A stretch of 64,000 nt of DNA from Cryphonectria parasitica EP155 (GCF_011745365.1 NW_024468910.1:1702068-1766067), one strand, 5' to 3'. Positions 11,321 through 23,660 are shown, counted from the first letter of the stretch. Made by a program: numbers and translations. Notes: generated by a model not told the origin, from the letters alone.

Positions 11321-12336
11321 TCGCGGACGGCATCAACAACAACCGTACGGCCATCATCACGATGGGCTGTGGGACGACGGTGACTTCCAAAAGAGCAACA
11401 CGATCAATTAGTACCGGGTCGTCTTCGTACAGGTTTGGAGGACTCGTCAGCTTAACTATCCATACCTTCGAGCAAAACGTTGAGTGCCTACCTCGGATTG
11501 TGTCATGAAGTTGACTCGGCATGATTGTATGGATCTTCTCCCTAGCTTTTGCCTTATAATTGCTATAAATGAGCCCTCTAATTCTAACCTCTCCTCGATT
11601 GCTTTGAACCAAGGGAATATAGCAATTTCCCGTGGATTGAGGCTTGAGTGGACTGGATCTGTAGTAACAGGCTCCGTGACAGTAGGTCAGGGAAGGTAGG
11701 GTCGAGCATCGGCGGTTTGACAGCTACTATAGGTTTAATCCTGCATTCAAATTCTCCTGTCAAAGTGATGTAAAGTTTAAGTAGGAGAACTGACTGAGTT
11801 CGATCGTGTAGACTACAGTGGCTTATTTTGCCTGTCTGCTCCCATCTGCTCCGCTCCACACAGACCCGCGAGATTTCGCTTAGATATGCGGCGCCACGCT
11901 CCGACCTAACTTGGCACATTGGACTTCGTCCAGTCCAGCGGCCCGCGGGGATAGATTTTCCATCAGCGAAAAAGCATGAGGCCTGTCCCTCAAAGTGATG
12001 AGCTCGGGTTTGATCAGTCCCCGAGATCTTAGTTGCCCTGTAAATCTCCATCGGTGGATTCACGCCGTGGGCCGGGGACGAGATAGGAGAAAATGTCCGG
12101 GAGAAGGATCACTACCTGGTGGGAAGGAACCTGGGAGAGAACCTGGGTAGGGACCTAGGTGAGAACTTGAGAGGCAGGAACAGTTCTAAATGATTGGCTA
12201 GTGACAGCGCTTCTTCTGTGGCGGTTAACTAAAGCCCCAACCTCCGTGTGATAACATCTCTGCTAGAGTGGGCATTTGAGCTACGCAGAATTGGTGGGCC
12301 GCGCGAGGGAACAATAGAATCACAAGCCAGCCAGTT
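11321..12336. other. No supported gene
   Basis: Overlapping short frames on both strands. The minus-strand frame at 12063-11584 (159 aa) has no recognisable domain. At 12113-12166 there is a short GGGA-rich run of imperfect tandem units (GGAACCTGGGAGAGAACCTGG). Confidence 0.35.
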
Positions 12337-13032
12337 ATGAGAGATGAAAATTGGGCCGCGGTACCCTCTGTGGAAACACCTACAAGAGAATTCAACAGAC
12401 TACCACCTCTCAGCCACCTTAGCCAGGGACTTGGCCTGGAGTCGCCAGCGAATTATCAAAATATGAGATTGCTGTCTGCGATAAACAACTTCCAGGCTGC
12501 TTGCTACCCTCTGCAGACATCTGCCAATAATTCTGAGATGCGCTCATTGCCTAACCCGCAAGTCCTACCCGCGATTTTCCCGTCCTACTTATGTAGCTCG
12601 ATCATTAAAACAGACCAGGGTGCAGCCATTCGTGCAATCTTTTCGCCAGTGCTGTCTCAATGCAAAGTGGAGATCGATATCCTTTCCGCTAAGATTCCGC
12701 ACATTGCGAGAGAGCTATTTGGGGCACACATGGAGATTATGGCCGGACAATTGTACATGAGGCTCGATAGCGGTGGAACAGCGTCATTCTCCACGTTGAC
12801 TCTTACTGGAGCAGATCGTGAGGCTGCAAACAGACTTCTGGGATCATTCTTCAATATAATGCAGACGAACATCTCATATACAATGGAGTGCAATATGGGG
12901 GAAACTCGAACCAAATTGATATCTTTAGAGATTCAAGGGAATATTGAAAAGTACAGCTGCCTGACTATCCACGGAGATCAAGAATTGGTCTCAAGGATGG
13001 CTGAACATCTTTGGCCATCTTATCCTTTCTAG
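12337..13032 (+). CDS. Hypothetical protein, 231 aa
   Basis: A single uninterrupted frame from ATG at 12337 to TAG at 13030-13032. The N-terminal 90 residues are Ser/Pro/Asn-rich and probably disordered (LPPLSHLSQGLGLESP). Residues about 95-230 look globular with alternating strands and helices (FSPVLSQCKVEIDILSAKI, SFSTLTLTGADREAANRLLGSF). I recognise no family, signal peptide or membrane segment. Its survival as an open frame in a region of dead genes makes it a plausible real gene, but expression is unknown. Confidence 0.45.
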   Translation: MRDENWAAVPSVETPTREFNRLPPLSHLSQGLGLESPANYQNMRLLSAINNFQAACYPLQTSANNSEMRSLPNPQVLPAIFPSYLCSSIIKTDQGAAIRAIFSPVLSQCKVEIDILSAKIPHIARELFGAHMEIMAGQLYMRLDSGGTASFSTLTLTGADREAANRLLGSFFNIMQTNISYTMECNMGETRTKLISLEIQGNIEKYSCLTIHGDQELVSRMAEHLWPSYPF

Positions 13033-15170
13033 AGACGAATGCTACTTCCTTATTATGCTGTTCCTCCATCTTCCTGTATTATGTAGACTTCTCCCCCTGT
13101 TGTGTATATTTACTAGCCTTGCTCAAGCTTCAATTGCCCTGTGTTCTCAAGGTCTCTATATTCCTCGGCTTCGGATTTCTTATAGCATGCTTTTTTGCAG
13201 TTGCTCCAGACAATCGTCTGCCCTTTGGCGCCATTAATTCTCCCAGGTCCTGCTTTTTTTGGGGTCGATCCGTTCGAATTTGGTACGCAAGCCTCGAAGT
13301 CTCAGTCAGCGTCAGGTAGATTTAAGGGAATAGCTAAGCTTACTGTGGAAAGATTTTGTGGCATGTTGTGCAGCGCAGTTATCCTAGGTGTAGTCTTAGA
13401 TGAAGGTAAAGGATGCAAGGGGATAGGGAGACGTGGATGAAAAGCTCCGACTCGAAAAGCACAATGTGTTATGCGCTGCTGATATATGAAGAATTAGCGC
13501 AAGTGGGGTTCACTAGATGCCTGGTTGCCTTATGTAGGCCTGAGAATGCCTGAGGCATTAACTTTGTCAGGCCGCATATTTCTGGCATCATTTTCCTCCC
13601 TCCAATCTCGCAAACTTCTGACTCGATCATCAGTCCTGACTGCTGAAAACAGCTCGCCGCGCTTGGAAATAAATATGTTAAATTACTCTTTCTTCTTTAT
13701 TTTTGTTTTTGTTTCTTCTTTTCTCTTCTTTTCCTTTTTTTTTCTTTCTATTTTCCCCTTTGTTATAGAAGAGTAATAAGTAGAAGACATGTTCATTTTT
13801 GTCCTCAGCTTAATTTTCAGCTCAGGCAGTAAAAAATAGAGAGCCAAATTCGAACCCTGTTGATAAGATAACCAAAAGTTGAAATGCGGATGCTATAATT
13901 TCAAATACCTCGGCGCAGTGAGCACATATATACCTCCTCGTCCCATATGTGAATTATTGTATACTGCTATATACAACTGCCTCTCTTGACGAAAATTCGG
14001 CCGAACATAGAGCTGCAACAGAAAAGCTGCCGGAAACCAGCGGGTCCAGGAAAGAGATGGAGGATCTTATCAAAGACAGGGAAGCAATACTGGCCATGAG
14101 GGAAGTCGTCCGTCGTGCGGGGCTGCAGATTGATAGTCTTAAAGCTGAGCAATCAGAACACTGAATCTGGCAATAACTTTTCGCATGGCAATATGGAGAT
14201 ACTGTAAGGCCGATACAACATCAGCGCGAGCAGAATACGAAGAAGTGAGACGAGGAATTTCTAGTAGTAAACAATTGTACTGGCCTTGGCACTGTTCAGT
14301 TATCAGCCAGGTAAATACTCGTACTAAGAGATACTTGACAATTCTAGTATATAAGAAATCAGGTAGAGCACCCAGATGTAGACTGCTACTTAAGTTCTCT
14401 AAGTAACAGGTGACGCCGACCCAAGCGTAGGAAGTAAACAAAGCAACAGCAACTGAAGGTCAGAAACTGCAAAACCAGATGTGAACTCTTGCCTTATTCA
14501 CTATACTAAGGCAGGAGGCTGATGGGTTTAGCAAAGCATCCGCCAATACTGGAAAGCACTTGATAGGGTAGTGGTGTCCTTAACAGATATGGCTTTGGGG
14601 TAAAGGGCAATGCGGACAGACTATCTGATGTAACTTTTGCTTTTATGCAATGACTGCTTTTTCTTTCGTAGATATGTGTTCCGTGCTCGCCTTCCCCCCG
14701 AATACGTGTTGATTGCATATACATATGGACTAGTCTTTGTTCTTTACTCTGTCTAGGAACAGAGTTCCGAAAAGCCCCGGGTTTGACAGGCGCATTCGGT
14801 GAGTAGACCTTCCAATATTCAATTATGTAAAGATCAGTATTCCTTATACCAAGCGTTCAGACATTATATATTACTGATGATATGCGATAGAATTCTTTTT
14901 TTATATAGCTTGGGGTTATTAGCGCATGCTTGCCGACGCCGCTCCACCCCACATATCCCGAGGTATGCACGGTATGGTAGCCGCTGAAGATATCGATACC
15001 TAAGAAAGTGTCCTTTTCTCATCCTCCCCTTCTTTCTGGGTCAAATCGAGGTCGTCCGCGCAGGCGACCAAGCCATCAGTCATCCTCCTTTGAAGAACGC
15101 CAGCCTTAAGACTACCCGCCAAGCATTGACTCGCAGCCCATCTCGAAGTAGTGTCGATCTCAATCATATG
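13033..15170. other. Gene-poor; minor coiled-coil frame only
   Basis: A T-rich pyrimidine tract lies at 13683-13760. The frame at 13949-14164 (71 aa, KEMEDLIKDREAILAMRE) is a short helical fragment. Others are shadows. A sequence resembling a tRNA T-arm (minus strand near 13840-13850) lacks the other arms. Confidence 0.35.
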
Positions 15171-15179
15171 AACCAAGAT

Positions 15180-16240
15180 CTGGATAACCTTATCACCATC
15201 TTCTTGGTCCCTCAACTTGTCGAGGAGCAGCTTGTTCCATTTGTTAGCCCAATCGCTTGACTGCTGGTCTCCGGGGGGGGGTTTTCGGAATGCCGTAGAT
15301 CCATTCCAAGGCGATGACGCCTAGCGATCAGATGTCTACATGGGTTCCGTAGCTGGAACTATGCTCAGGCAATACCTCGGGCGCTGTGTACTTGAGCGAG
15401 CTGCAGAAAGTCTGCAGAGAAGTAGAGTTGGTTGCAATCTTGGCTAGACCGAAATCGGCGATAACGACTTTGAATAGCAGCTCTATCTCAACCAAGAAGT
15501 TCTCGGGTTTGAGATTGCGGTGGACTATCTTTCTATTATAGAGATGATTAAGGCTGTTAAGAATCTGGCTCCAAGCAGTGATGTATTTGCTCTTCTCGAT
15601 ATTAATATCAGCTATGCTTCCAGAGCCATAGAAGGCTATGATGATTGCAGGCTCTGAGAACTTCTGAAGTTCAAATACTTGTAATATATTCGGCTTTACT
15701 GTAATTAGTATTATATTGAAGTTTATGAATGTAGAATAGTGAGCTTATATGAGGATTGTCTCTTATAAAAGTGAATTCTGTGCGTATCTTAGTAAGCCAT
15801 ACGGTGTTGAGTCCATCCCTTCGTTTCTTATTTTCATTAGGTGGAGGGCTGAATATCTTAGCAGCGAAAACCTTCCCATATCGCCCTTTAACAACCTTAT
15901 AAACTCGATCAAACGTTCCCTCTCCAATCTTTTCAGCCTCATAGTAGATAAGCTTCTCATATGGAGTCGGAACCTCACTAGATGCTTGGATTACCAGCTC
16001 GCTCTCCAAGCTGAGCGCTTTAAAGCTAGGAGGATCTACACTAGTTCTCTCAGCTGCTTCCTAGCACTTCTTGAGAAACGCTTGCAGATTTTGAACGTAG
16101 CGCGGAGATGCTGCTGCATGATTGGAAAACTGGATCTTCATAACAAGGCTACTACAGTAGATTATTGTTTCTTCAAATTCATCGGAAATGCTAAATGCAT
16201 CTTCCAGAATCCACATCTTTCTGTTTCACATCTTTGTCTA
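15180..16240 (-). pseudogene. Protein serine/threonine kinase, inactivated
   Basis: Reading leftward, the N-terminal segment (about 16240-16010) has one in-frame stop. The glycine-rich loop IGEGTFDRVYKV and the lysine motif FAAKIF follow at about 15930-15860. After a frameshift near 15690 come VHRNLKPENF, VIADFGLAK and YTAPEVL (15530-15370). The catalytic loop has HRN where active kinases have HRD, and DIW reads DI-stop (TGA) at about 15330. Both changes fit G-to-A/C-to-T mutation. Subdomains I, II, VIb, VII and VIII are thus recognisable, but the gene cannot make an active kinase. Substrate group unknown. Confidence 0.75.
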
Positions 16241-17800
16241 GTTCTGCTCATTTCAGCCAACTGCAGTGCTGTATTGCAACTCATAATTGTACAGCCAGAT
16301 ATAAAGAGATTCGTTTACAGTAATATTGTATTGATATTAGGATTAGCAGAAGCTAAGCATTGGTAGCATATATTCTTATTGTAGATGTTGGTATACCTGC
16401 TTGCTGCTGATCCCTCTCGTTCCGCAGTGCTCCAGGAGGATATGAGATATAATAGGGTTTGTGCTCAGCTATAAACCATTCTGGAGATTGTTCAATATGA
16501 GCAGCTGATCGAAAGCTACAATCAGACAGTTAACGCTGCAATCTTCTGCATCATCAGCATCATCCGACTATAAGACTTCAGCAGGCGTAGCCTCATGATT
16601 ATTAATGGTGGGCACTAAAGCGATACTCACAGTGCCTCTGCGAAACCATCTTGCGTTGTGCTCAAGCTCGAAAGCACTGCTTGCCTTGTTCTTCTGATCA
16701 TGCGCAGTAAGCACTGCAAAGATATCAAGATCATACATAATGCCTCGAAGTAGTGAGAGATAGGAAGGATAGAGATATTGAGCAATGAAGGGCTAGACAA
16801 TACAGCACTTGGGAAGGAGCTGGGAATTGGAATATATTCATATCTGATGCATGGAGCAGCTTGAAAGAAGCTCTGGCAGCAGGGACTCCAGCGCATGCAG
16901 CAGTTGAATGCATGATTGATTGGGCTGAAATAGCAGTAAGATTAGCTGCTCCACCCCTGAGAAAAAGCAGGACTAGTGTTGTTGTCAGAGGGTATGCAGG
17001 GCATCAGCCACTTGGCGAATGATTGGCCAGCTGCTACTTTTAGTGTCCTCAGCCACCCCGCCTGGTCCCTTCCAGCACATGAAGTGGCACAATGTCACCT
17101 GTCATGTCCCCTCCCTCTAATTTGTGTTTTTTATCTTCTTGTCCCTTGTATCGCATAGCAATCCACCACCACTGCAAGCACCATCACTATACTTCTACTC
17201 TATGTACAATGCACATTCCAACTGAATCACCCATTGATACTGTTGAAATCTCTAAGTCTGACAACTTCAGGTTCGTGAAGCAGCATAATAGCCCCTAACT
17301 TAAACGCCACCAGCTGTGCTAACGCTTGCTTTCTGTGGAAAGCATTATCAAGATTTCAGGCGTTGAGACACTTTCAGGGTCCGAGCAATATTCAGCTCTC
17401 TGAAGAGCAGAGTAAGGAATTGAACAAGCTGAGAGCAATTCTAGAATCAGGCTAACACAACATTAGCCTTGGACAGCAGCTGACAACAAATGCTCTTGAT
17501 GCTAAAGCTCTCTACTCGAGATTATTATTCATCTGTTTCTTCTCTTTATATCCTCCTTATACTAATGCTGTGATAATGCAGAGCAATAACACCGCCTCCA
17601 GATGAGGAGGAAGATAACAAAGAATCTTGCTGGCTCGAAGCTGATGTGCGAAAGGAGCTTGAAAGCGATAGCTGTCCTGCCTGTTACCCATCCGAACTCA
17701 ATATCCCTGTGCGAAATCCGACGAATGAATACCAACTGATAATAGAGTACTAGCAATCATTCTTATCAACAGGCGATGTAGTACTTTGTGCTTAAAGAAT
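16241..17800. other. No supported gene
   Basis: Many short frames with stops. Around 17350-17460 the plus strand reads a short helical segment (EEQ-like, KELNKLRAILES), possibly part of the decayed gene that becomes clear from 17.8 kb. No domain recognised. Confidence 0.3.
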
Positions 17801-17814
17801 AGACTGGCGGAAGT

Positions 17815-18644
17815 TTCGAGCATCTCAGCAAAGTATCCGGAAACGGTATCAATACAATTCGTTCGGCATGTTTGTGGCTAGTGTTTGCGAACGTCGGCGA
17901 AGGCACGGACTTAGTAGTTATGTCCAATTGCGGTCAAACCCTCAGCAGCAGAGCTAGCAACAGACTTGGATCGAGTTTCAGGACTATCATCTTATCCGCC
18001 ATGAGCAGTTCGGGAAGAATCAAGACGAATTGGTGGAAAAGTTGCATGATTTCCAGAAACAAGCCGGTGCTATAGACTTGGAAGGTTCTGGACACTCAGT
18101 TCGCAGCGAGAAAGCTATCCAGAGACGCCTCGAATATGCCGAACGAACTCTGCAATCGCACAAGGTGCTCCTGAGGTGGATCGAGCAACAACGGTTTAGG
18201 ATGGATTCATGGCCTCTTTCCTCTATCAGAGAGACTGACGATCAGAGAGCTATACCAAGAGTCTCCTCTCGTCAGCGCCGATCAAGGCAATTCAACACTT
18301 CTACAGTCCGAGGCAAGGTCAGAGTATCGAAACCCATGCTGAAGAGTTCAAATATGCGGGCCCAGATGTTGAAAGCTTCGAAATCCCAACCTGTCATTAT
18401 AGACTTTGATATTATGGCCCCGGACTGTACTCAACAAAGACTGGAGCGTCAAGGGATGAAGCCCCTGTGCCAAGGAGAAACCACTCGGCCCCCTCAACCA
18501 ACTTTGCCCACAGATAAGCAGGCTCGAGGCCGAGCACAAGCTCAGCGCCAGTTGACCCAACTACGATCACGATCTGAACTTGATGCCTTTAAGACCCGAA
18601 GTGGAAGGATATCAAGGCCGCCAGTGAGATGGTCTGTTGCGTGA
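17815..18644 (+). pseudogene. Coiled-coil protein with C-terminal TRSGRISRPPVRW motif
   Basis: The frame begins with WRKFRASQQSIRKRYQYNS and has one stop near 17960. It is then open as EKLHDFQKQAG, a coiled coil KAIQRRLEYAERTLQ, a basic linker, and ends TRSGRISRPPVRWSVA. The 204-residue part after 18030 is uninterrupted. Proteins ending in this motif are common and repeated in fungal genomes, often with meaningless automatic names (from memory, unverified). The N-terminal half seems lost. Function unknown; the basic tail suggests nucleic-acid binding. Confidence 0.45.
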
Positions 18645-18794
18645 CAGCTGATGATTACTCCACGATATCTATAACATTTAGAAATGACAACTGGATGGAA
18701 GTCTCACAGAAAAAGGAAAGAGGCCAATGGAGTTCACAGCTATGTATTGATACTATTGATAGATTAATTATCCTATTGCCAGGCAGAACCAAAG

Positions 18795-19009
18795 GAGCTT
18801 GGCAATACTACTATTGTACCTGGATAGATATGCTATAGTAGTTAAGTATTGAAGTCCTTGCAACTTCAGTAGCCCCAAAGGCAGCGAGTATTGCAGTGAA
18901 CAACTATTTGCTGTGTCTTTTAACGAAGGTCTTAACTTGGCACCGCTCTTGTTAGCATGAACCTTTGAAGTACCTAAGGAGTCTTCGGATTACTGCAGTG
19001 CTCATTACA
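18795..19009 (+). repeat. LTR-like dispersed repeat, copy 1 (truncated)
   Basis: It shares GCCCCAAAGGCAG, CACCGCTCTTGTTAGCAT, TCTTCGGAT and the terminus CTGCAGTGCTCATTACA with copies at 48694-48954 (+) and 22127-22395 (-). The far end is missing compared with those copies. A further 45-bp fragment of the same repeat (TTGGCACCGCTCTTGTTGGC) lies at 19118-19163. Confidence 0.65.
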
Positions 19010-19211
19010 GCCATATGATAGTGGATCTGCCGACCTGGCGTCTGTCCTCGCTTGTTCCGCGTGACCTGTTTCGTGACCTGGTTATGACACCCAGATATTG
19101 TTCCGTATCCAAGGACAATACTTGGCACCGCTCTTGTTGGCATAAACCTTTGGTGCACTTAGAGATCTCAACTATCAGGTCAGGCATACGACAGCCCAGC
19201 TAGGTCAGCTT

Positions 19212-19523
19212 ATGAGAGATTGTGAGAATGAGATACTGGAAGCCGAGTATGACTATATTACTCCCCTGCACTCGTTCAAGTTTCAATACAAGCAGATCTC
19301 GGCATGGTTCAGAATCAAAGAGATTGAGAACCTTCGCAAAATGATACAGGATGCGGACTACTGGGCAGTCGAAGCTTGCGTGCTGTTGCATGACCTACTG
19401 CATAAGATATCTTCTGGCCGGGCAGATCAGGAGCAAACCCTTAAGTCTGTGGTAGACGTAGCCAATGCGCTCTACCTGAGTATTCAAGATAATCTGATGA
19501 TGGTGAGCTACTATGTAGACTGA
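19212..19523 (+). other. Short helical open frame, 103 aa
   Basis: It reads ENEILEAEYDYITPLHSF, then IKEIENLRKMIQDADYWAVEACVLLHDLLHK, a plausible amphipathic helical protein. Coding-like sequence continues after a stop (RLQELLNNSMQDSDKN). It is probably a fragment of a larger decayed gene. No family recognised. Confidence 0.3.
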
Positions 19524-19898
19524 GTTTGTTAGAGGTTGCAGGAACTTTTAAATAACAGTATGCAGGATTCAGATAAAAATAGAAGGACAAGTCAGTGGCA
19601 AGAGGCAATTAGGCATTTGCATGACATTGCTAGGATATCTAGGATAAGCCTTACCAAAATCCGAAAAATACAATAGGGAATCATAGGTAAATAATTAAAG
19701 GCCTACAGGCATCATCAGGAGTACAAAGTATGTATGCATTCTAGGACCTTGCTCGAGCAGCATTAGAAAAACAAGTTTATATTAGTGAAATTCTATAGCA
19801 TCATTGATATCTAGTCATCAGTTTCTGATATTCCCTGTGCATATGTCGCACTTATAGGAAAATTGTTTACTGAAGCTGAAGCCAACAGAGAGCTGCTA

Positions 19899-20468
19899 TC
19901 ATATTGAGATTTCCTTTCTCCTATTGCGCCTCGTAGTTTTCTTCCTGATGCCTCCCGGTCCACAGGTATAGTCTCGGTTGCCAGGAGTTGCTGATATTCG
20001 ATAAGGTTCGATCCCATCATCGGAAGATGCATCAACGCACCGCTCTCCGACGATGACCAAGTCAGAATCTTCGGATACAGGCAAAGAAGATTGTGACTTG
20101 AAACTGTCCACGAGGGGGCGGATTTGCGAGAAACATCGAGATTCTTCCGAGGAAGTAGCCTTGAGTTTGCGGTTGTCGCACCTGAGTGTCGTGTTGTCAG
20201 ACTTGAGATCCCTGTTTTCGCGGTATAAGACATCGATACGGCTTCGCAAGCCCTCGATCTCATGCTGGAACTCTGTAATCTGGGATCGCAAGTCCATAGT
20301 ATCTGACCCAGCAATCTCAGCAATAGTCTTCCAATATATTACTCTTGACCTAGCTTCTTCAGTGGCTAAAACTTGCACTGTAAGCTTGTTCTGAATATCT
20401 GTCCAGGCTAACTCATGCTGTTGTTGCAAAGTATCAGCCCGTGCTTGTTCTGACTGAGCCCACTGCAC
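19899..20468 (-). CDS. Hypothetical coiled-coil protein, 189 aa
   Basis: An uninterrupted frame from ATG at 20468 to the stop at 19899. Residues about 1-110 form a long coiled coil (QQQHELAWTDIQNKL, FQHEIEGLRSRIDVLYRENRDLKSDN). The tail is polar and ends in a basic cluster (RKKTTRRNRRKE). It lies just downstream of the gag remnant at 21-22 kb on the same strand, so it may be element-associated. I see no protease or reverse transcriptase motif, and function is unknown. Confidence 0.35.
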   Translation of the reverse strand: MQWAQSEQARADTLQQQHELAWTDIQNKLTVQVLATEEARSRVIYWKTIAEIAGSDTMDLRSQITEFQHEIEGLRSRIDVLYRENRDLKSDNTTLRCDNRKLKATSSEESRCFSQIRPLVDSFKSQSSLPVSEDSDLVIVGERCVDASSDDGIEPYRISATPGNRDYTCGPGGIRKKTTRRNRRKEISI

Positions 20469-21059
20469 TGCATTTTCAGATGCTGCTTTGTAGGTAGCTT
20501 GAATCCTCTGTTATAACTGATTGTTCCTGAGGAGTTCGTGGTTTATTAGCTTGCGGATTATTCGGAGTTATCCGATTCTTTCTTTGCTATTCCTTTCTTG
20601 AAATTATCAATTAGGTTGGTTAGGAGTTGAATCTGCTCTCTTTCTTCGTTTAGTAGTTCCCGAAGTTCTTTCTCGAAATTCCTCTGTTTCGCTATTTATT
20701 GTTCGTGGAAGCTTCGTTGATGGGTTTGCTTCATGATGTCTGATCCTTCCGAGTTGTTGCTATTCATGACTTCGTTGTGCAGCGATTCAACCTTCCTTGC
20801 TTTCTGTTGTTTTCCCTTGGGTTTCTTGGGATACCATCCTGATGCATCTTTCTCGCTGAGGTGCAGTATGCAGTGATTGTCGTAGCAGGCTGTTCAGCTG
20901 AGGCTGCTGTAATCAGGGTCTGCTGCTTGCTCCGGAATTTGATTGGGGTTAGTGGTTGCTTGGTTCTTGAGGTGTAGTAGACAATCTACACAACAGGTGC
21001 AGATAATCTCGGGGATATAGTAGGTTCGACACTTGATGTTGTTGCAAGTGCATCAAATC

Positions 21060-22040
21060 TCTTCTCGTGTAGTAACTGCGAGTTGTTATTCCGTGGCGTT
21101 GGCCTGTTGCCCTTCAGAAACGAGTTTCCATCCTCCCTGATTCTTCTTCTTTCTGAATTCTCGGGCGAAGTGCTCTAGTTTTCTGCAGTAGAAGCAGTTC
21201 CTGTTGTTGGGCTTCTTGCCCTCCTGCCAGTTAGCGGCATCAATTTCCATTGGTTCTGCATGGGTTGTGCCTCTGTAAGCTATACTAAGCCTTCTCTGAT
21301 TGCCTTGATTGCTCCGAGGCTGATACTTCTTTCCAGTATTAGCTTGGTTGCATACGATCCATGGAAGATAGGGCTTCCCTTTCTTTTCCAATCTTCATTC
21401 GTACTATCTGTTGTCGATTTTGGTGGCTAGCGCAATGAAATCCGCCAGTTTCGTAGATCGTTCGGTACATAAGAGGTCGTCCTTGACCTCGTTCTTAAGA
21501 TCATTGTAGTACTGAGCGATGAGTGCTTGGTTGTCCCACTGGAAATGCGATGAGGCCTTCCTGAACTCCGTGGTGTACTTAGCCGCTGATGATGTTTGTT
21601 GGAGTTTGAGGAGGTCTCGTTCAGCCTTGCGTTATTTGTTCGTATTATCGAAGATATTCTTAAGGGATTATTCTATATTGCTGAAGTCCTTGAAAATGTA
21701 TACTATATGCTTATCTTGTTCGAGGGTATCAAAGTTACAGAAGTTCCGAAGAACAGGTTCGAACCATGCAAGAACGTCTTCTTTCAAGCGATATCCGACA
21801 AAGAGAATCTTATTGAATTCCTCCTTGAACTTCTTCTTCTCGTATTCGAAATAGGCCTTGCACTGGATGAGGAACGCCTAGAGAGCGTAGCGTTCTCCTT
21901 CATAGGGGCTGGGCATCTCCATCTTGAAGTGGAGCTCCTTGTTACCAGCCTTCTGTTGTTCTTCAAGCTCCTTGATGCGTTTCATGAAAGCTTCAACCTG
22001 CTCACTGAGATTAGTGGGGTTAGTAGCGCTGCCTGCAATA
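21060..22040 (-). pseudogene. Ty3/gypsy gag, inactivated
   Basis: Reading leftward: an N-terminal helix (LSEQVEAFMKRIKELEEQQ), the gag core (CKAYFEYEKKKFKEEFNKILFVGYRL, split here as two motifs CKAYFEYEKKKF and NKILFVGYRL, then LAWFEP), a further core (KLQQTSSAAKYTTEFRK, WDNQALIAQYYNDLK), and a zinc knuckle CFYCRKLEHFAREF at about 21190. The last knuckle cysteine is Phe. Stops interrupt the frame (YEGERYAL-stop). The order and motifs match the gag at 52.6 kb. An LTR-like repeat in the same orientation lies just upstream (22127-22395). No pol was found downstream. Confidence 0.75.
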
Positions 22041-22126
22041 AATCCGATTAGAGTTTGAGAAGCTATCGTATTTCCTATTGCTCAAGAGGTATATACTGAA
22101 CTATTCTTGAACAAGAGTTATCAAAA

Positions 22127-22395
22127 TGTAATGAATGCTGCAATATTTCCAAGATTCTGAAGTATCCGGGGATTTATGCTAACAAGAGCAGTGCTAAGTA
22201 TAAGCCTTGAATAGAAAACAACTGTAATAACATGCTGAGTATTTACTGCCTTTGGGGCTATCAGAATATAGTTGCTTTAATACTTAGATTGATAACTGAA
22301 GAGCTATATCTGTGATTCTATCTAGTGATAATGAATGTATCTTATATATCCAGCTCTTCGCTGTAGCTCATCTGAGTTACCAGATGATTTAGATG
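22127..22395 (-). repeat. LTR-like dispersed repeat, copy 3, probable 5' LTR of the gag remnant
   Basis: On the minus strand it ends GCATTCATTACA, immediately upstream of the gag at 22.04 kb. It contains a TATA-like ATATATAAG and the shared blocks GCCCCAAAGGCAG and TGCTCTTGTTAGCATAAA. The position before gag and the TATA element support LTR identity. The exact outer edge is uncertain. Confidence 0.6.
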
Positions 22396-22799
22396 ATCCG
22401 GCTAATAATATCTCGAGAGAAATCTAAGCAATAATAAATCTTTTGAAGAATAAGTTCATTTATCTTATTATTATTAATACAATATAATAGCTATATTTAG
22501 CTAACTTCTAGTAGTATTATCAAGCTTTCTCTAGTTATAATTTCTGGAATCTTTATTATAAAATTGATGCTATCAAAATATTCTCTAATATTAAATATAT
22601 AGCAGGTAGTACTAGTATTTCTATAGATCTCTTGTTGATAAGCATGTGAGTATAAATATTGTATTTGATTGGTGAATAGTATGTGCTGTGAGGATTAATC
22701 TTGGACTAGGGTTTCTGCTGATAGATAGATGTACTGATGCTCTTCCTTTCAGCTATTTAGCTGTTTTTTTAGCGGTTAAATTGGCTTGTTGAGGGCTCG

Positions 22800-23660
22800 A
22801 GGTGTTGCTCGAGGTCTTTTCCTCTTAGCCTTTCTTTCCTCGCCAGTTCTCCTTATCCTTTCGCTTTTCAGGGTAGATGATTCAGCAGTTCTCAGCTGAA
22901 TAGCCCTTGTGAGAACAGGTTCAATTGCTCGTCCTTTTGCCTCCCCTTTTGAGCCCTTGTTAGCTTGTTAAGGTTGGCTATTTCGAGGGTCCTCAAGTTC
23001 CTGACCTCGTCGATGTAATCAGCTTGAATTGCCTTAAGGGAAAAGGCCCCTGGGGGCGCTGAGCCGCATCGTTTGTCGAATTCGAGCCACCCACTGAGGG
23101 TTTTCAGCCTGAATGCCCTGAATAAAGCTGACTTGGTACTCGACCTCGTCGACCTGGCGGCCTAGGAGGGTGAGGCGCTCTTTGAGGAGGTTGAACGCGT
23201 TGACATACTCGCTTGAGGTCTTGAACGCATTGCTTTTGATGAACTGGAGGTCCGCGAGAAGCTCCTGGTATTGAACAGGGCCTGTGCCTATTGCCCAGTC
23301 CCTGAGGATGAGCCATTTGGTCACTGGGTCGGATTTATAGCTGACGAGGCTTCTGGCCTCTTTGCCACACGAACGGCGGTGGATCATACTATCGACAGCT
23401 GATAGCTGAATGTCGCGATCCTCAGGTTCGACGAGGTTGATGGAGATTGCCAGGGCCTTCTTTTCAGCCTCAGTCAGATGTGCCTTCTTTTGGAGGGCCA
23501 CAAAGAGAGGCTTCATCAAGTCGAACTTCTTATATTCGATGAAGAGCCTCTTCATTGGGAGCTCCCAGGTGGTTCAGTTGCCCTGGGTAAGCCATTCCTC
23601 TTTGCTGAGGTGCCTCGAGGTTGAGGAGGCTCCCTCCTTCCTTTCCTCGGTGTCAGACAT
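22800..23660 (-). pseudogene. copia-like gag, inactivated
   Basis: The frame starts MSDTEERKEGASST at 23660. It has a TGA in place of the expected Trp in GNWTTWELP, then runs open through LFVALQKKAHLTEAEKKA, VTKWLILRDWAIGTGPVQYQ and FNLLKERLTLLGRQVDEVEY. Past 23034 it degenerates, with a knuckle-like segment CSHKGYSAENC followed by TGA near 22890. Layout (N-terminal Trp motifs, helical core with a LKERL/LxxLG block, knuckle) is that of Ty1/copia gag. No integrase or reverse transcriptase follows. Confidence 0.55.

Noticed and set aside
13835..13860. tRNA T-arm-like sequence on the minus strand
   Set aside because: No pairing acceptor stem or anticodon arm; at most a tRNA-derived fragment.
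19995..20015. GGTTCGATCCC resembling a tRNA B box
   Set aside because: It lies inside the 19899-20468 frame and no acceptor stem, D arm or anticodon arm could be built around it.
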